Below, piece by piece: positions 35,864-46,538 of a DNA stretch of 64,000 nt. This DNA is from Microbacterium saperdae (GTDB lineage Bacteria; Actinomycetota; Actinomycetes; Actinomycetales; Microbacteriaceae). The stretch covers positions 2,914,001 through 2,978,000 of the forward strand of contig NZ_VFOX01000001.1 of the NCBI RefSeq assembly GCF_006716345.1, written 5' to 3'. The notes beneath the pieces are model-generated. The model was given only the letters and a program-made list of their open reading frames with translations. It ran no database searches and was not told where the DNA came from. Each line of letters starts with the position of its first letter. Within the stretch, counting starts at the first letter, position 1. Made by a program: the position numbers and the translations under genes.

Positions 35864-37295
35864 CGCAGCTGCCAGCGGCGCTCGGCTCACTATCACAGGA
35901 CAGATTCTCCGGTTCGGGGTCCAACTCGTGAGCATCATGGTGCTCTCTCGTTTGTTGACCGTGAGCGATTTCGGCTACTTCGGAATGATCGCCGCAATCA
36001 CCGGAGCGGCGGTTCTTATCGGCGACTTCGGGCTTTCATCGGCATCGATGCAAGCCCGATCGATCTCGGATCAGCAACGCAGCAACCTGTTCTGGGTCAA
36101 CTCCGGGATCGGGTTGATCGCAGCGCTCCTTCTGTTCGCGTTCGCTGATCCCCTCGCGAACTTCTACGGGCAGGGCGGACTCGTACCACTGATCTGTGCA
36201 TTGTCAGCGGTCTTCGTCCTCAGTTCATTGACGACTCAGTACTACGCAGACGCTGCGCGCGAGATGAAGTTCAAGCTGTTGGCCGTCGCCGACGTGGTTG
36301 CTCCGATCACCGGTCTACTGGTCGCGATCCTCCTGGCAGTGTCAGGTGCGGGCGTCTGGAGTCTGGTCGCACAGCAGTTGGTCACGCTCTCGGTCCGGTT
36401 GCTGATTGTGGCCGTGGGAACTCGTTGGATTCCCAGGCTCCCCGCGCGGGCGCCTATGCGAGGCCTGCTGACTTTTGGCTTGTCAGCGTTCGGCGTCCAA
36501 GCGCTCAACTACGTGAGCTCGAGCATCGATTCTGTTCTCATAGGCCGCTACCTTGGCCCAGCGCAGCTGGGGCTCTACGACCGTGCTTACCAGCTGTTCA
36601 AGCTGCCCATGCAGCAGATCGCAGCGCCGCTCACCCGAGTTGCACTGCCCGTACTCGCCCGCCAGCAAGACGACATGGGCCGGTTGAACTCGGCGATCCG
36701 TCGTGCTCACCACCTGATTATTCTCCTCATCGGAGCTGCGCTGACCTTCCTTCTCGCGGCCGGGCAGGCCGTGATCGGAGTCTTCCTCGGAGCGGGATGG
36801 AGCGGTGCTACTCCCGTCCTCTCGATCCTCGCGGTCGGCGGCTTCTTCCAGATGTCCGGATATGCCTACTACTGGGCTTTCCTAGCGACAGGACGCACGA
36901 CCCTGCAGCTCAAGTTCTCGGTCGTAACCCGGGTGTTGATGATCGCTCTGATCTTGGTGAGTGTGCAGTTCGGTCTCCTCGGCGTCGCAGCGGGTGTGTC
37001 GCTCGGTCTCGTTCTGAACTGGCTCGTACTCACGATCTGGCCCGTGCGGGCGATCGGCATAGAGATCAAGCCGCTGCTTCGCGAATCCGTTCGTCCGATG
37101 GTCGCGCACATCATCGCCGGGACTCTGACATTTCTCGTCGGGCTGTGGCTGGTCGGTTTCCAGCTGCCTCCCATCCTCATCCTGAGCGCTCAAGCCCTAT
37201 GCGCACTTCTGTCCTATGCCCTGCTGGCGGTTCTGTCCCGAGGGCTGAGACGCGACTTCCATGTGATCTACCAATTCGTTCGGAGCTCCCTATGA
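35850..37295 (+). CDS. Lipid-linked oligosaccharide flippase (Wzx-like)
   Basis: A 481-residue polysaccharide-transport protein of the MOP superfamily with about 14 membrane segments. It opens with AASGARLTITGQILRFGVQL and has VLSRLLTVSDFGYFGMIAAI and IGRYLGPAQLGLYDRAYQL, typical of Wzx/TuaB-type exporters. It would flip the undecaprenyl-linked repeat to the outer face for the Wzy-like polymerase encoded just upstream. The GTG at 35850 has GGAG 8 nt upstream. The stop overlaps the next start as ATGA. Confidence 0.9.
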   Translation: MSVASAAASGARLTITGQILRFGVQLVSIMVLSRLLTVSDFGYFGMIAAITGAAVLIGDFGLSSASMQARSISDQQRSNLFWVNSGIGLIAALLLFAFADPLANFYGQGGLVPLICALSAVFVLSSLTTQYYADAAREMKFKLLAVADVVAPITGLLVAILLAVSGAGVWSLVAQQLVTLSVRLLIVAVGTRWIPRLPARAPMRGLLTFGLSAFGVQALNYVSSSIDSVLIGRYLGPAQLGLYDRAYQLFKLPMQQIAAPLTRVALPVLARQQDDMGRLNSAIRRAHHLIILLIGAALTFLLAAGQAVIGVFLGAGWSGATPVLSILAVGGFFQMSGYAYYWAFLATGRTTLQLKFSVVTRVLMIALILVSVQFGLLGVAAGVSLGLVLNWLVLTIWPVRAIGIEIKPLLRESVRPMVAHIIAGTLTFLVGLWLVGFQLPPILILSAQALCALLSYALLAVLSRGLRRDFHVIYQFVRSSL

Positions 37296-38149
37296 CGATT
37301 CACAATGTTCAGGGCGTCAAAGTGGTTCATTGGAACCCGCTTCGTGGCACCACACCGCGTCCATTGCGAGCGCTGGGTATCGGCGATCGCGTAGAGAACT
37401 TCGGCGACGTCATGGGCCCAGCTGTCGTAGAGAGGTCACTCGATGCGCACGCGCCGGTAAGAAGCCGCACACTGCGTCGCCCTCGAACCAGACGCCTGCT
37501 GTCTATCGGGTCGATTATGCATATGGCCCGAACGGGAGACGTGATCTGGGGAACCGGCGTCAACGGCAAGGTTGCGGAATCTGCCTACCGATTCGCGCAA
37601 CTCGACGTACGTGCCGTGCGAGGACCGCTGACCCGACAGTGGCTGCTCGCTCGAAACATCAATGTCCCCGAGGTCTACGGCGATCCAGCGCTCTTGACCC
37701 CAGCGCTGTTTCCGGAATTCGCTGCACTCGCGCAGGAGAAACGCCACCACCTGACGATCGTGCCGAACTTCCACGACTATCAGCTGCTCGGCCAGACCGC
37801 CGGGGTGATCGACCCGCGTGGAGAGTTCCGGGATGTCATCTCGCACATCGTGCAGAGCGAACAGGTCATCGCGAGTTCGCTTCATGGCGTGATCCTCGCC
37901 GAGGCCTTCGGCATTCCGGTCGCCGCCATGAAGTCGAGCACAGAGCCATCGTTCAAGTACTTGGACTACTTCGAGGGCACCGGAAGGACCGAGGTACCTG
38001 TCGCCGAGACTGTGGAGGACGCCAAGAAGCTACTGGCCTCACGGCACATCCACGAGAACCCGCTCGCAGCATGGGTGCCCAAGCCGCTGCAGCAGGCGTT
38101 CCCGATCGACCTCTGGCGATCGGGCGCGGAGCCGCGATCCGCTGTGTGA
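37292..38149 (+). CDS. Polysaccharide pyruvyl transferase family protein
   Basis: A 285-residue protein of the family that puts pyruvate ketals on exopolysaccharide sugars. Recognisable parts are GDRVENFGDVMGPAVVERS, VWGTGVNGKVAESAYRFA-like (IWGTGVNGKV), VRGPLTRQWLL, VYGDPALLTP and VIASSLHGVILAEAFGIPV, the usual order in this family. It would add acidic groups to the polymer. The ATG overlaps the flippase stop and GGAGCTCCCT lies just upstream. It is convergent with the next gene, 1 nt apart. Confidence 0.85.
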   Translation: MTIHNVQGVKVVHWNPLRGTTPRPLRALGIGDRVENFGDVMGPAVVERSLDAHAPVRSRTLRRPRTRRLLSIGSIMHMARTGDVIWGTGVNGKVAESAYRFAQLDVRAVRGPLTRQWLLARNINVPEVYGDPALLTPALFPEFAALAQEKRHHLTIVPNFHDYQLLGQTAGVIDPRGEFRDVISHIVQSEQVIASSLHGVILAEAFGIPVAAMKSSTEPSFKYLDYFEGTGRTEVPVAETVEDAKKLLASRHIHENPLAAWVPKPLQQAFPIDLWRSGAEPRSAV

Positions 38150-38150
38150 C

Positions 38151-39284
38151 TCAAGCCCTGAGGAGACCCACCAGGGCAGCTACGACGGCAGAGGCATGCT
38201 TCTCGGCGGTGTAGCGGTCATTGACGACAGCCTTCCCTGCCGCAGAGTAAGAGGCAAAGTCGTCGTCTGAGAGCGATACCAGCGCCACGATAGTGTCGAC
38301 AAGCCCCGCCGTGCCCTCTGCGGCGGGGTAGAGCAAGCCCGTCTCTCCGTCTCTGACGGCTTCGATCTCTGGTCCGCTCTGCAGATCCCCCTGCGCGGCG
38401 ATCACCGGCACGCCGAATCCGAGCGCCTGAATCACGTTGAGACCGGTCGCGCCCGGCGAAACGGCGAAGTCCGCGCTCCGGTAGAGCTCACGGAGCCGAT
38501 CGAGGTCGTACACGGCCCCGAGAAGATCAATCCGGTCGGACTCGTGAGCCAGGGCATCCGCGCGCGGCCGCTCCGGCCCGTCGCCGACGATCGTCAACCG
38601 CACGTCGTGTCCATGCGCGTTCACTGCCAAGACAGCGGCGATCGCCTGATCGACCTTATGGCGAGCGGTCAACCGACCGGAGTAGATCAGAGACAGCGCG
38701 CCCTCGCGCGATGCGCGACGTTCACGGGGTGCCTCCGACATGAGCTCCCGGCTTGGATAGATGCTGTTGAAGACCGGTACGAATGTGCCCGCATCCAACC
38801 CGACAGATCCGGCGAATGCCGGCGCCCATTCCCCATAAGTCAGATGCCCGTCTGCAAGCTTGTAGAAGGCCTTTCTCAGCCGCAGCTTGCCGCCCGTTTC
38901 AGGGCGCTTCCACGCATGCCCCCAGAACACGACCTTCCGCCGACGCATCCGTGCGACCGCGATCGCGATCCAGTTCGAGAGACCATAGACGTTACCTTCC
39001 AGGACGATCGCCGTGGCGCGGGTCCGAAGAACCCTCGACACCAATCCGCGATCCCAGTACAGGGCCCGAAACACTCCGACGCGCCGCAGCTCGCCGACAC
39101 GGGCGAGGACGTCATCCGCCGCCGCAACCGGGTCCCCGTTCGTCCCCATGGTGCGATTCACGCGACCGACCAGCTCGAAGTCGATATCATCCTGCGACAC
39201 CAAGGCCTGCACGAAGGGTGCTCGATAGTGACTCACCGACGGCTGGACGGCGAGGAGTACTCGAAGCGGACCTGTCATCGTCAT
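38151..39284 (-). CDS. GT4-family glycosyltransferase
   Basis: A 377-residue GT-B transferase. The N-terminal part begins LRVLLAVQPSVSHYRAPFVQ. The C-terminal nucleotide-sugar site includes LSLIYSGRLTARHKVDQAI, LTIVGDGPERP and FAVSPGATGLNVIQALGFGV, then PVIAAQGD. It is last in the pglF-pglE-pglC-pglD order of this operon and may be the second-sugar transferase of the repeat. Two ATGs (39284, 39278) are possible; the GGCGGGGGG stretch fits the second better, while the first overlaps the upstream stop as ATGA. Confidence 0.87.
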   Translation of the reverse strand: MTMTGPLRVLLAVQPSVSHYRAPFVQALVSQDDIDFELVGRVNRTMGTNGDPVAAADDVLARVGELRRVGVFRALYWDRGLVSRVLRTRATAIVLEGNVYGLSNWIAIAVARMRRRKVVFWGHAWKRPETGGKLRLRKAFYKLADGHLTYGEWAPAFAGSVGLDAGTFVPVFNSIYPSRELMSEAPRERRASREGALSLIYSGRLTARHKVDQAIAAVLAVNAHGHDVRLTIVGDGPERPRADALAHESDRIDLLGAVYDLDRLRELYRSADFAVSPGATGLNVIQALGFGVPVIAAQGDLQSGPEIEAVRDGETGLLYPAAEGTAGLVDTIVALVSLSDDDFASYSAAGKAVVNDRYTAEKHASAVVAALVGLLRA

Positions 39285-39952
39285 CCCCCCGCCAGCGGCC
39301 GAAGAGCCACGTCGCGCGCCGGCACACCCACGACGGTCGTCCCCGCCTCGACGTCCTTCGTGACGCAGGCGGATGCTCCCACCGTGGCTCCCGCTCCCAC
39401 GGCGAGTCCCTGCAGCACCACCGAACCGGCGCCGAGAAGGACACCGGACCGGACGTCGACGTTGCCCGACACGATCGCTCCGGGATTCACCGACACGAAG
39501 TCCGACAGCACCGCATCGTGCCCGATCACACTCGCGGGGTTCAGATGCACGTGATCTCCCAGCGTGACGTTCGTGGAGACCTGCACACCGCTGGTGATGA
39601 CGACACCGTCGCCGATGCGCGACTGAGAACCGATAACGGCCGAGGGGTGGATCACGGTCGCAGCACGCAGGCCGGCATCCGAGAATCGCGCGGCGACGCG
39701 TCGACGAACGGCAGGAGCACCGACCGCGACGATGTAGCGCTCATCTCCCGTCGCTCCGGGCAGCCATTCCGCCTCCGTGCCGAGGTACGGGATCCCCCGC
39801 TTCGTCAACTGATCGAGATCAGCATCACGGGGAGCGGCATCGAGTACGCCGAGGACCTGGATCGACGCGCCGGCGGCGATCAGCGCCTCGATGACGTCGA
39901 GCGTCTCACGGCCGAATCCCCCGGCGCCGACGACGACGACGCGCTCAGTCAT
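39281..39952 (-). CDS. PglD/NeuD-like sugar N-acetyltransferase
   Basis: A 223-residue acetyltransferase. MTERVVVVGAGGFGRETLDV is the PglD-type N-terminal domain. Hexapeptide repeats from about residue 95 (VIGSQSRIGDGVVIT, VSTNVTLGDHVHLN, VLLGAGSVVLQGLAVGAGAT) build the beta-helix, ending in GVPARDVA. In the bacillosamine pathway PglD acetylates UDP-4-amino-4,6-dideoxy-GlcNAc. The genes for the matching aminotransferase and dehydratase lie upstream in the same operon. It overlaps the PglC-like gene by 8 nt. Confidence 0.9.
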   Translation of the reverse strand: MTERVVVVGAGGFGRETLDVIEALIAAGASIQVLGVLDAAPRDADLDQLTKRGIPYLGTEAEWLPGATGDERYIVAVGAPAVRRRVAARFSDAGLRAATVIHPSAVIGSQSRIGDGVVITSGVQVSTNVTLGDHVHLNPASVIGHDAVLSDFVSVNPGAIVSGNVDVRSGVLLGAGSVVLQGLAVGAGATVGASACVTKDVEAGTTVVGVPARDVALRPLAGG

Positions 39953-40556
39953 CGCTCTCCCCGAACTTCCTCATCGTGGCATGCCCTTCCGCGCTGATCC
40001 CCTCACGCACGACGACGGAGCGGACCGTGCCGATCAGGATGCGTGCGTCGAGGGCGAGACTGCGGGAATCGACGTATCGCACGTCGAGCGCGAAGCGTTG
40101 CTCCCAGTCCACCGTATTACGGCCGTTGACCTGCGCAAGACCAGTGATCCCGGGGCGCACCTCGTGCCGACGCGCCTGCTCAGGCGAGTAGCGAGGCAGG
40201 TACTCGACGAGGAGAGGCCGTGGACCGACGACGCTCATGTCACCTCGGAGCACGTTCCACAACGACGGCAGTTCGTCGAGGCTCGTGGAGCGGAGCACAC
40301 GCCCGAATCGCGTCAGACGCTGCTCGTCGCTGATCCACCCGCGCGCCGCGTCGACGTTGCGCATCGATCGGAACTTGTACAACCGGAAGACGCGGCCGTT
40401 CCGGCCCGGGCGCGGTTGACTGAAGAGCACCGGGCTTCCCAGATTCACGCGCACCGCGATCGCCGTGACCAGGATGACGGGGCTGAGCACGACGAGCCCG
40501 ACGGCGGCCGTCACGATGTCGAGGGCGCGCTTGAGGGCGTCGTACGGCCGGGGCAT
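39945..40556 (-). CDS. Initiating phosphosugar transferase, PglC-like
   Basis: A monotopic phosphoglycosyl transferase that loads the first sugar-1-phosphate onto undecaprenyl phosphate. The 203-residue protein has the hydrophobic re-entrant helix AVGLVVLSPVILVTAIAV. Other family motifs are GSPVLFSQPRPGRNGRVFRLYKFRSM, the catalytic Asp-Glu pair in STSLDELPSLWNVLRGDMS, and VGPRP. Size matches the minimal PglC form rather than WcaJ. ATG at 40556 is chosen for its GAGGTG ribosome binding site; an ATG at 40580 would overlap the aminotransferase gene. Confidence 0.93.
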   Translation of the reverse strand: MPRPYDALKRALDIVTAAVGLVVLSPVILVTAIAVRVNLGSPVLFSQPRPGRNGRVFRLYKFRSMRNVDAARGWISDEQRLTRFGRVLRSTSLDELPSLWNVLRGDMSVVGPRPLLVEYLPRYSPEQARRHEVRPGITGLAQVNGRNTVDWEQRFALDVRYVDSRSLALDARILIGTVRSVVVREGISAEGHATMRKFGESDD

Positions 40557-40569
40557 GCGCTGAGACACC

Positions 40570-41699
<1,130 letters not shown>

Positions 41700-41703
<4 letters not shown>

Positions 41704-43547
41704 TTCAGGTTCTCCGGGAGGTCGAGACTGATCGGCTCGATGATGGCGGTGTCGTTGTTGCGCGGAACGGACAGCATCCGCGCCTCCCACCCTGCCTTGT
41801 CGAGACGTTCGGGCGAGATCGAGTCGGCGCGGGTGTGCGAGACCTTCGGATGGAACGGGCGCTCGAGGTTCTCCTGCGAGCCCACCAGAACCTCGTGGAG
41901 CTTCTCTCCGTGTCGGAGGCCGGTGAACACGATCTCGATCTTCTTGCCCGACATGGCGATCATGCGCTTGGCGACTTCGAGGATCGACACGGGCTCGCCC
42001 ATGTCGAGGATCAGGACCTCGCCTGCTCGTCCGATTCCGCCGGCCTGGATGACGAGCTGGCACGCCTCCGGGATCGTCATGAAGTACCGGGTCACGTCGG
42101 GGTGCGTGACCGTGATCGGCCCGCCCGCTTCGATCAGCGTCTGGAACGTCGGGAGCATCGACCCGCGGCTGCCGATCACGTTGCCGAAGCGCACGGACAG
42201 GTAGCGCATGCCTGTCTCCTCACCGGCCCAGGCGGTCAGCTTCTCCGCCACGCGCTTGGAGTGACCGAGCACACTCGTGGGGTTCGCCGCCTTGTCGGTC
42301 GAGATGTTGACGAAGGTGTCGACGCCAACCTCACGGGCGGCATTGAGCACGTTCAACGTGCCGAGGACGTTGGTCTTCCAGGCCTCGTCCGGGTACTGCT
42401 CCAGCATCGGCAGGTGCTTGAGCGCTGCCGCGTGGAACACGACCTCCGGGCGCCGTTCGGAGAAGATGTCGCGCAGGGTGTCGTTCTCCCGGATGTCGGC
42501 GAGCACGACGTCCTTCGAGTCGAGCAGACCGTGCCCGGAGGTGCCGAGCTGCGCCATCTGCAGACCGGTCTCGTCGCGGTCGAGCATGATGAGCTCGCTG
42601 GGCCCGTACTTGGCGAGCTGCCGGCAGAGCTCGGATCCGATCGAGCCTCCCGCCCCGGTGACGAGCACGCGGCGTCCCGTGACGTAACCGGCGATGAGTT
42701 CGACGTTCGTGTCGACCGGGTGCCGGCCGATGAGGTCTTCGATGCTGATGTCGCGAAGGTCGGTCGGTGCCTGCTCCCCCGACATCATGTTCGTCAGCGT
42801 CGGGGTGATCGTGACACGGAGGCCTGCCTTGTCGGCGTCGTCGGAGAGACGGCGCAGCACGGAACTCTCCGCGCCTCCGATCGCGATCACCAGAGTCGTG
42901 GCACCGGTGTCGCGCGCCGCGGCGACGATCTCGGTCGTGCGACCGATCACAGGGACTCCGCGCAGACGGAGATTCCGCTTCGCCGGGTCGTCATCGAGGA
43001 TGCCGACAGCGCGCAACGGCGACGCCGGATCGGTCATCATCGTTCGCACCAGAGTGTCAGCCACGTATCCCGCACCGACGATGAGCGCCGGCTCCGCCTC
43101 AGTGCCCGGCTTCCGACGACGCTCAAGGATCAGGCGCGCGCTGTACCTCACACCGAACATCAAGAGCAGAACGAATGGGAAAGCCAGCAGAACAGTGCCG
43201 CGAGGCAGCCCGATCACCGGACCGAGAACCATGACGATCGCGGAGAGCACGGCCGCCTGGACGATGACGACCAGGCCGAGCGCTCGCACCTCGTCGAACG
43301 ATCCGTAGGTGAAGCGTCCTCGGTAAAGAGCGAGGTAGTAGCCCACGACGATCTGGCTCAGCGCAGCGACGAGAGCGAGCACGACCATCGATATCCAGCC
43401 GCGCAGCGTGGGCTCGAATTCGAAACGCAGGACCACCGCGATCACGATGCCCACGATCCACGCGGCGCTGTCGACGAACGCCGCAGCGAGCCGCCGCCGC
43501 TTCTGCTCTACAGACACAGCCTCTTGCAATTCAGAACCCAATGGCAC
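41700..43547 (-). CDS. UDP-GlcNAc 4,6-dehydratase, PglF/WbpM-like
   Basis: A 615-residue membrane protein. Four hydrophobic segments lie in the first about 130 residues, a CoA-binding-like domain follows (LIVGAGYVADTLVR), then an SDR dehydratase domain with the NAD motif TGAGGSIG (297-304) and FHAAALKHLPMLEQYP, and SVRFGNVIGSRGS further on. It converts UDP-GlcNAc to the 4-keto-6-deoxy sugar and heads the pathway. GTG at 43547 is preferred; GGGGGGAAAG lies 6 nt upstream. Longer readings lack support. Confidence 0.93.
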
Positions 43548-43629
43548 TGCTTTCCCCCCACGCGCGTCAACGCGTCGATCCTCTCCCGCTGGTCTGGGGC
43601 CTGGCGAGAGGGCATTTCGTACTTGGTGA

Positions 43630-43705
43630 CCGATGTATCGGTTCCATCGTGACACATCCGAGGCGACGGTCGACCCCGCGGGGTAAGGATTCCCCTACCT
43701 AGGGG
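43630..43705. promoter_or_regulatory. Two short palindromes upstream of the PglF-like gene
   Basis: CCGAT-GT-ATCGG (43630-43641) and CCCCTA-CC-TAGGGG (43692-43705) lie in the 227-bp gap before the operon start. They are possible operators for the sugar-biosynthesis operon. No clear -35/-10 pair is visible. Confidence 0.35.
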
Positions 43706-43747
43706 TCGGTTTGATTGAACAACGGATCAATTCACGACAGAAATCGA

Positions 43748-43770
43748 AACAAAACGCGCCATCCGGCGCG
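43748..43770 (-). terminator. Intrinsic terminator of the membrane-protein gene at 43.8-45.0 kb
   Basis: On the minus strand CGCGCC-GGAT-GGCGCG is followed by TTTTGTTT, a stem with a U-rich tail, starting 4 nt after the stop codon. Confidence 0.85.
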
Positions 43771-43774
43771 ACGA

Positions 43775-44962
43775 TCAGCCGACGGGATCGGTCGGTTCCG
43801 GATCGGTCGGCTCCGGATCAGTCGGACCGGGATCGGTCGGGCCGGGGTTCCCGGTCCCGGGGTTTCCGGTCCCCGGGTTGCCCGTGCCCGGGTTCGTCGG
43901 CGTGGTCGGGTCCGTCGGGGTGGGCGACTCGGTCTGGGTACCGGGGTTCCACGTCCCGTTCTGAGACGACTCCTCCTCGAGCTCGACGGCGATACGCAGC
44001 TGATCCGCGCGCAACGCACGCACACTGTCGACATACGCGCGCAACGCCGCGGCGCCTTCCTGCGTGGTGAGATCGGCCGCCGTGGCGCGAGCGCTCGCCG
44101 CCTGCACGGCATCGCGCAGCGCCTGCTCCGGGTCCGGCGACGCGTCGAGCTCCGCCTGCAGTCCGCTCCCGAGCGCCACCGCGAAGGTGTCGAGCGCGGC
44201 CGTGAACTCGTCGTCGGCGCGCTCGACAGCGGTGCGCACATCGCGCAGCTCCACCGTCGCCGCGTCGACGAGGACGGAGCGCTCCTGCACCTCGTCGAGC
44301 GCAGTCGCCACACTCGCGAGCGAATCCTCGTCGGTCTTCGTGGGCTTCCAGGCGGGCAGGGCTTCCGGCAGCACTGCGGCATCGAGCGCCGCCTGATAGG
44401 TCACGGCAGCGGCGTTCACCGCGGCGAGGGCCTCCGCGCCCACGAAGCGCATCTCCTCGGAAGCGGGGGTCAACGCAGCCAGGTTCGTCCACAGAGCCGC
44501 CGCACGTGCCTGCCCGGTCTCCTGCTGCTGCTCGATGCGGTCCCGCGAGAACGAGAGCGACTGCTCGGCCGAGGCCAGCGCCTCCTCGTCGGACTCGAGA
44601 AGTACAAGGGCATCGCCGACCGGGCTCGCCGTCGCGATCTGCACCGCGGTGAGCGTCGAGGCGACGGCGACCGCGACCACCGCCAGCCCTCCGGCGATGA
44701 CCGTCATCCAATCGATATGGCGAGGCGCACGCCGCGTCGCTCCGGGCTCCGGCGAGACGGTCGCCGGTACCCGGTCGGCCGCTGCAGCCTCGACCATCGC
44801 GACCAGCCGGGGCACATCCTGCCCTGCTCCCGCGCTGACCCGCGCTCGCCGTCGGCGTCCGACCACGGCGTCGAGCTCCCCGGCCAGCATCGTCGCGTCC
44901 GGATCACGCAGCAGAGAGCGGTCGCGCGTCTTGTCGAGGTCGAAGATCTCGTCGAATGCCAT
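43775..44962 (-). CDS. Membrane-anchored protein with Pro/Gly/Thr repeat tail, function unknown
   Basis: A 395-residue protein. An about 85-residue cytoplasmic head (MAFDEIFDLDKTRDRSLL) is followed by one membrane segment (MTVIAGGLAVVAVAVASTLT) and an Ala/Glu-rich, probably coiled-coil, extracellular region of 220 residues. The tail is of low complexity: three NPGTG units followed by about four TDPxP units. The tail looks like a wall-spanning spacer, but no LPxTG sorting signal follows. It faces BY-kinase copy 2 divergently. The ATG at 44962 is preceded by GGGGATGGGGG. Confidence 0.75.
   Translation of the reverse strand: MAFDEIFDLDKTRDRSLLRDPDATMLAGELDAVVGRRRRARVSAGAGQDVPRLVAMVEAAAADRVPATVSPEPGATRRAPRHIDWMTVIAGGLAVVAVAVASTLTAVQIATASPVGDALVLLESDEEALASAEQSLSFSRDRIEQQQETGQARAAALWTNLAALTPASEEMRFVGAEALAAVNAAAVTYQAALDAAVLPEALPAWKPTKTDEDSLASVATALDEVQERSVLVDAATVELRDVRTAVERADDEFTAALDTFAVALGSGLQAELDASPDPEQALRDAVQAASARATAADLTTQEGAAALRAYVDSVRALRADQLRIAVELEEESSQNGTWNPGTQTESPTPTDPTTPTNPGTGNPGTGNPGTGNPGPTDPGPTDPEPTDPEPTDPVG
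43778..43890. repeat. Short in-frame tandem repeats coding the Pro/Gly/Thr tail
   Basis: Imperfect 12-15 bp units (variants of GATCGGTCGG and CCGGGGTTC) encode the TDPxP and NPGTG repeats at the C-terminus of the membrane protein. Such arrays readily change length by slippage. Confidence 0.7.
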
Positions 44963-45081
44963 ACCTGAACCCCCATCCCCGCCGCAACAAGAGACGTTTC
45001 GCGACAGGACGCCGGACACGCGACAGGTATTGTCTAAAGAGGATACGGCGATCGCCGGAGTATCTGAACTCGTGGGGGGCC

Positions 45082-46461
45082 ATGAACATCCAGTCGTCGT
45101 TGCGCGCGCTGCGGACGTACGCCGTGCTCTTGGTGTCCCTCACCCTCATCGGCCTGTCGGCGGGCGTGCTGTATGCACTCACCGCTCCGGTGCGCTATTC
45201 GACGACCGCCGAGCTGCTCGTGATCGGTCAGGCCCAGAGCGTCGACGGGGCCGCCACGACTGCCGAACTGAACCTCGCACGCAGCTACGCGATCCAGGCC
45301 GTCGGCAGTTATGTCGCGATCATCCCCAGCTCGCTCGTCCTGCAGCCCGTGATCGACGAGCTCGGCCTGCCCGAGACGACCGCCGAGCTGGCCGGGCTCG
45401 TGTCCGTCTCGGCTGCTCCCGCATCGACCACGATCTCCATCAGCGTCTCCGACGGCAAGCCGGGGCGCGCCGCCCGCATCGCCAACGCCGTCGCGGAGAG
45501 CTTCGCCACGGTCGTCGCCGAACAGCTCGAGCGTCCGTCCGACACCCGTAGGAGCATCGTGCGGATCGACGTGATCCAGCCGGCCGGCGTGCCCACGGCT
45601 CCTTCCGCCCCGAACCGCACTGTCGCCCTGCTCGGCGGCGGCCTGCTGGGCCTCGCGGCGGGAATCGTCATCGTCGTGCTCCGCACCGTCCTGGATGCAC
45701 GTGTCCGCACGATCGAGGACGCGACCGAGGCGACCGGTGCCCCGGTGCTCGGCACGACCGCGTTCGACCCGTCCACGGGCACGCAGCCGCTGGTCGTGAC
45801 CGGAGGCATGACGGGAGCCCGTCCCGAGTCGTACCGCTCGCTGCGCACGAGCGTGCAGTTCCTCTCACCCGCGGGCGAGACGCCGTCGTATGTGGTCACG
45901 AGCGCGGGTCCCGGCGAGGGCAAGTCGACCACCATCGCGAACCTCGCCCTGGCGTTCGCCGAGACGGGCGCCAAGGTCGCCCTCATCGATGCCGATCTGC
46001 GCCTGCCGCGCATCGCGGACTACTTCGGCATCGAGGGCGGCGTCGGCCTCACCGAGGTGCTGGCTGGTCGTCTCTCCGTCGCCGACGCGCTGCAACGGTG
46101 GGGCCGCGGCACGCTCTTCGTGCTTCCCTCCGGAACCGTGCCGCCGAACCCGGCAGAGCTCCTCGGCTCGTCGGAGATGGCCCGGCTCCTCGCCGATCTG
46201 CGCGAGGCCTTCGACATCATCCTCATCGACGCCCCGCCCGTCGTGCTCGTGACGGACGCCGCGGTCATCGCCCGGCGCACGTCCGGTGCGATCCTCGTGA
46301 CGGCCGCAGGCAAGTCCGTGATCCCGCGGGTCAGAGACGCCGTGACGAACATCGAGAACGTCGGCGCCAAGGTCCTGGGGACCGTCGTGACCATGATGCC
46401 CACCCGCGGACCCGACAGAACGCTCGTCGGCGCCTACGGATACGGCGACGGCGCCCGCTGA
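45082..46461 (+). CDS. Wzz-type chain-length regulator fused to BY-kinase (copy 2)
   Basis: A 459-residue paralogue of the protein at 14-15.4 kb. The Wzz half has membrane segments near the N-terminus (AVLLVSLTLIGLSAGVLYAL) and after PSAPNRTVALLGGGLLGLAAGIVIVV. Kinase motifs are SAGPGEGKSTT, VALIDADLRLP and IILIDAPPVVLVTD. The C-terminus GAYGYGDGAR has only two tyrosines, unlike the rich clusters of copies 1 and 3, so autophosphorylation may differ. Start ATG follows GTGGGGGGCC. The next gene is a close paralogue 77 nt away. Confidence 0.92.
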   Translation: MNIQSSLRALRTYAVLLVSLTLIGLSAGVLYALTAPVRYSTTAELLVIGQAQSVDGAATTAELNLARSYAIQAVGSYVAIIPSSLVLQPVIDELGLPETTAELAGLVSVSAAPASTTISISVSDGKPGRAARIANAVAESFATVVAEQLERPSDTRRSIVRIDVIQPAGVPTAPSAPNRTVALLGGGLLGLAAGIVIVVLRTVLDARVRTIEDATEATGAPVLGTTAFDPSTGTQPLVVTGGMTGARPESYRSLRTSVQFLSPAGETPSYVVTSAGPGEGKSTTIANLALAFAETGAKVALIDADLRLPRIADYFGIEGGVGLTEVLAGRLSVADALQRWGRGTLFVLPSGTVPPNPAELLGSSEMARLLADLREAFDIILIDAPPVVLVTDAAVIARRTSGAILVTAAGKSVIPRVRDAVTNIENVGAKVLGTVVTMMPTRGPDRTLVGAYGYGDGAR

Positions 46462-46538
46462 CCCGCGGCACCACCCGCCGCCCCGAACACCTGTCGACCA
46501 TCGCCACGAGCGAGACGAAGAACCGAAGGAAAGACCAC

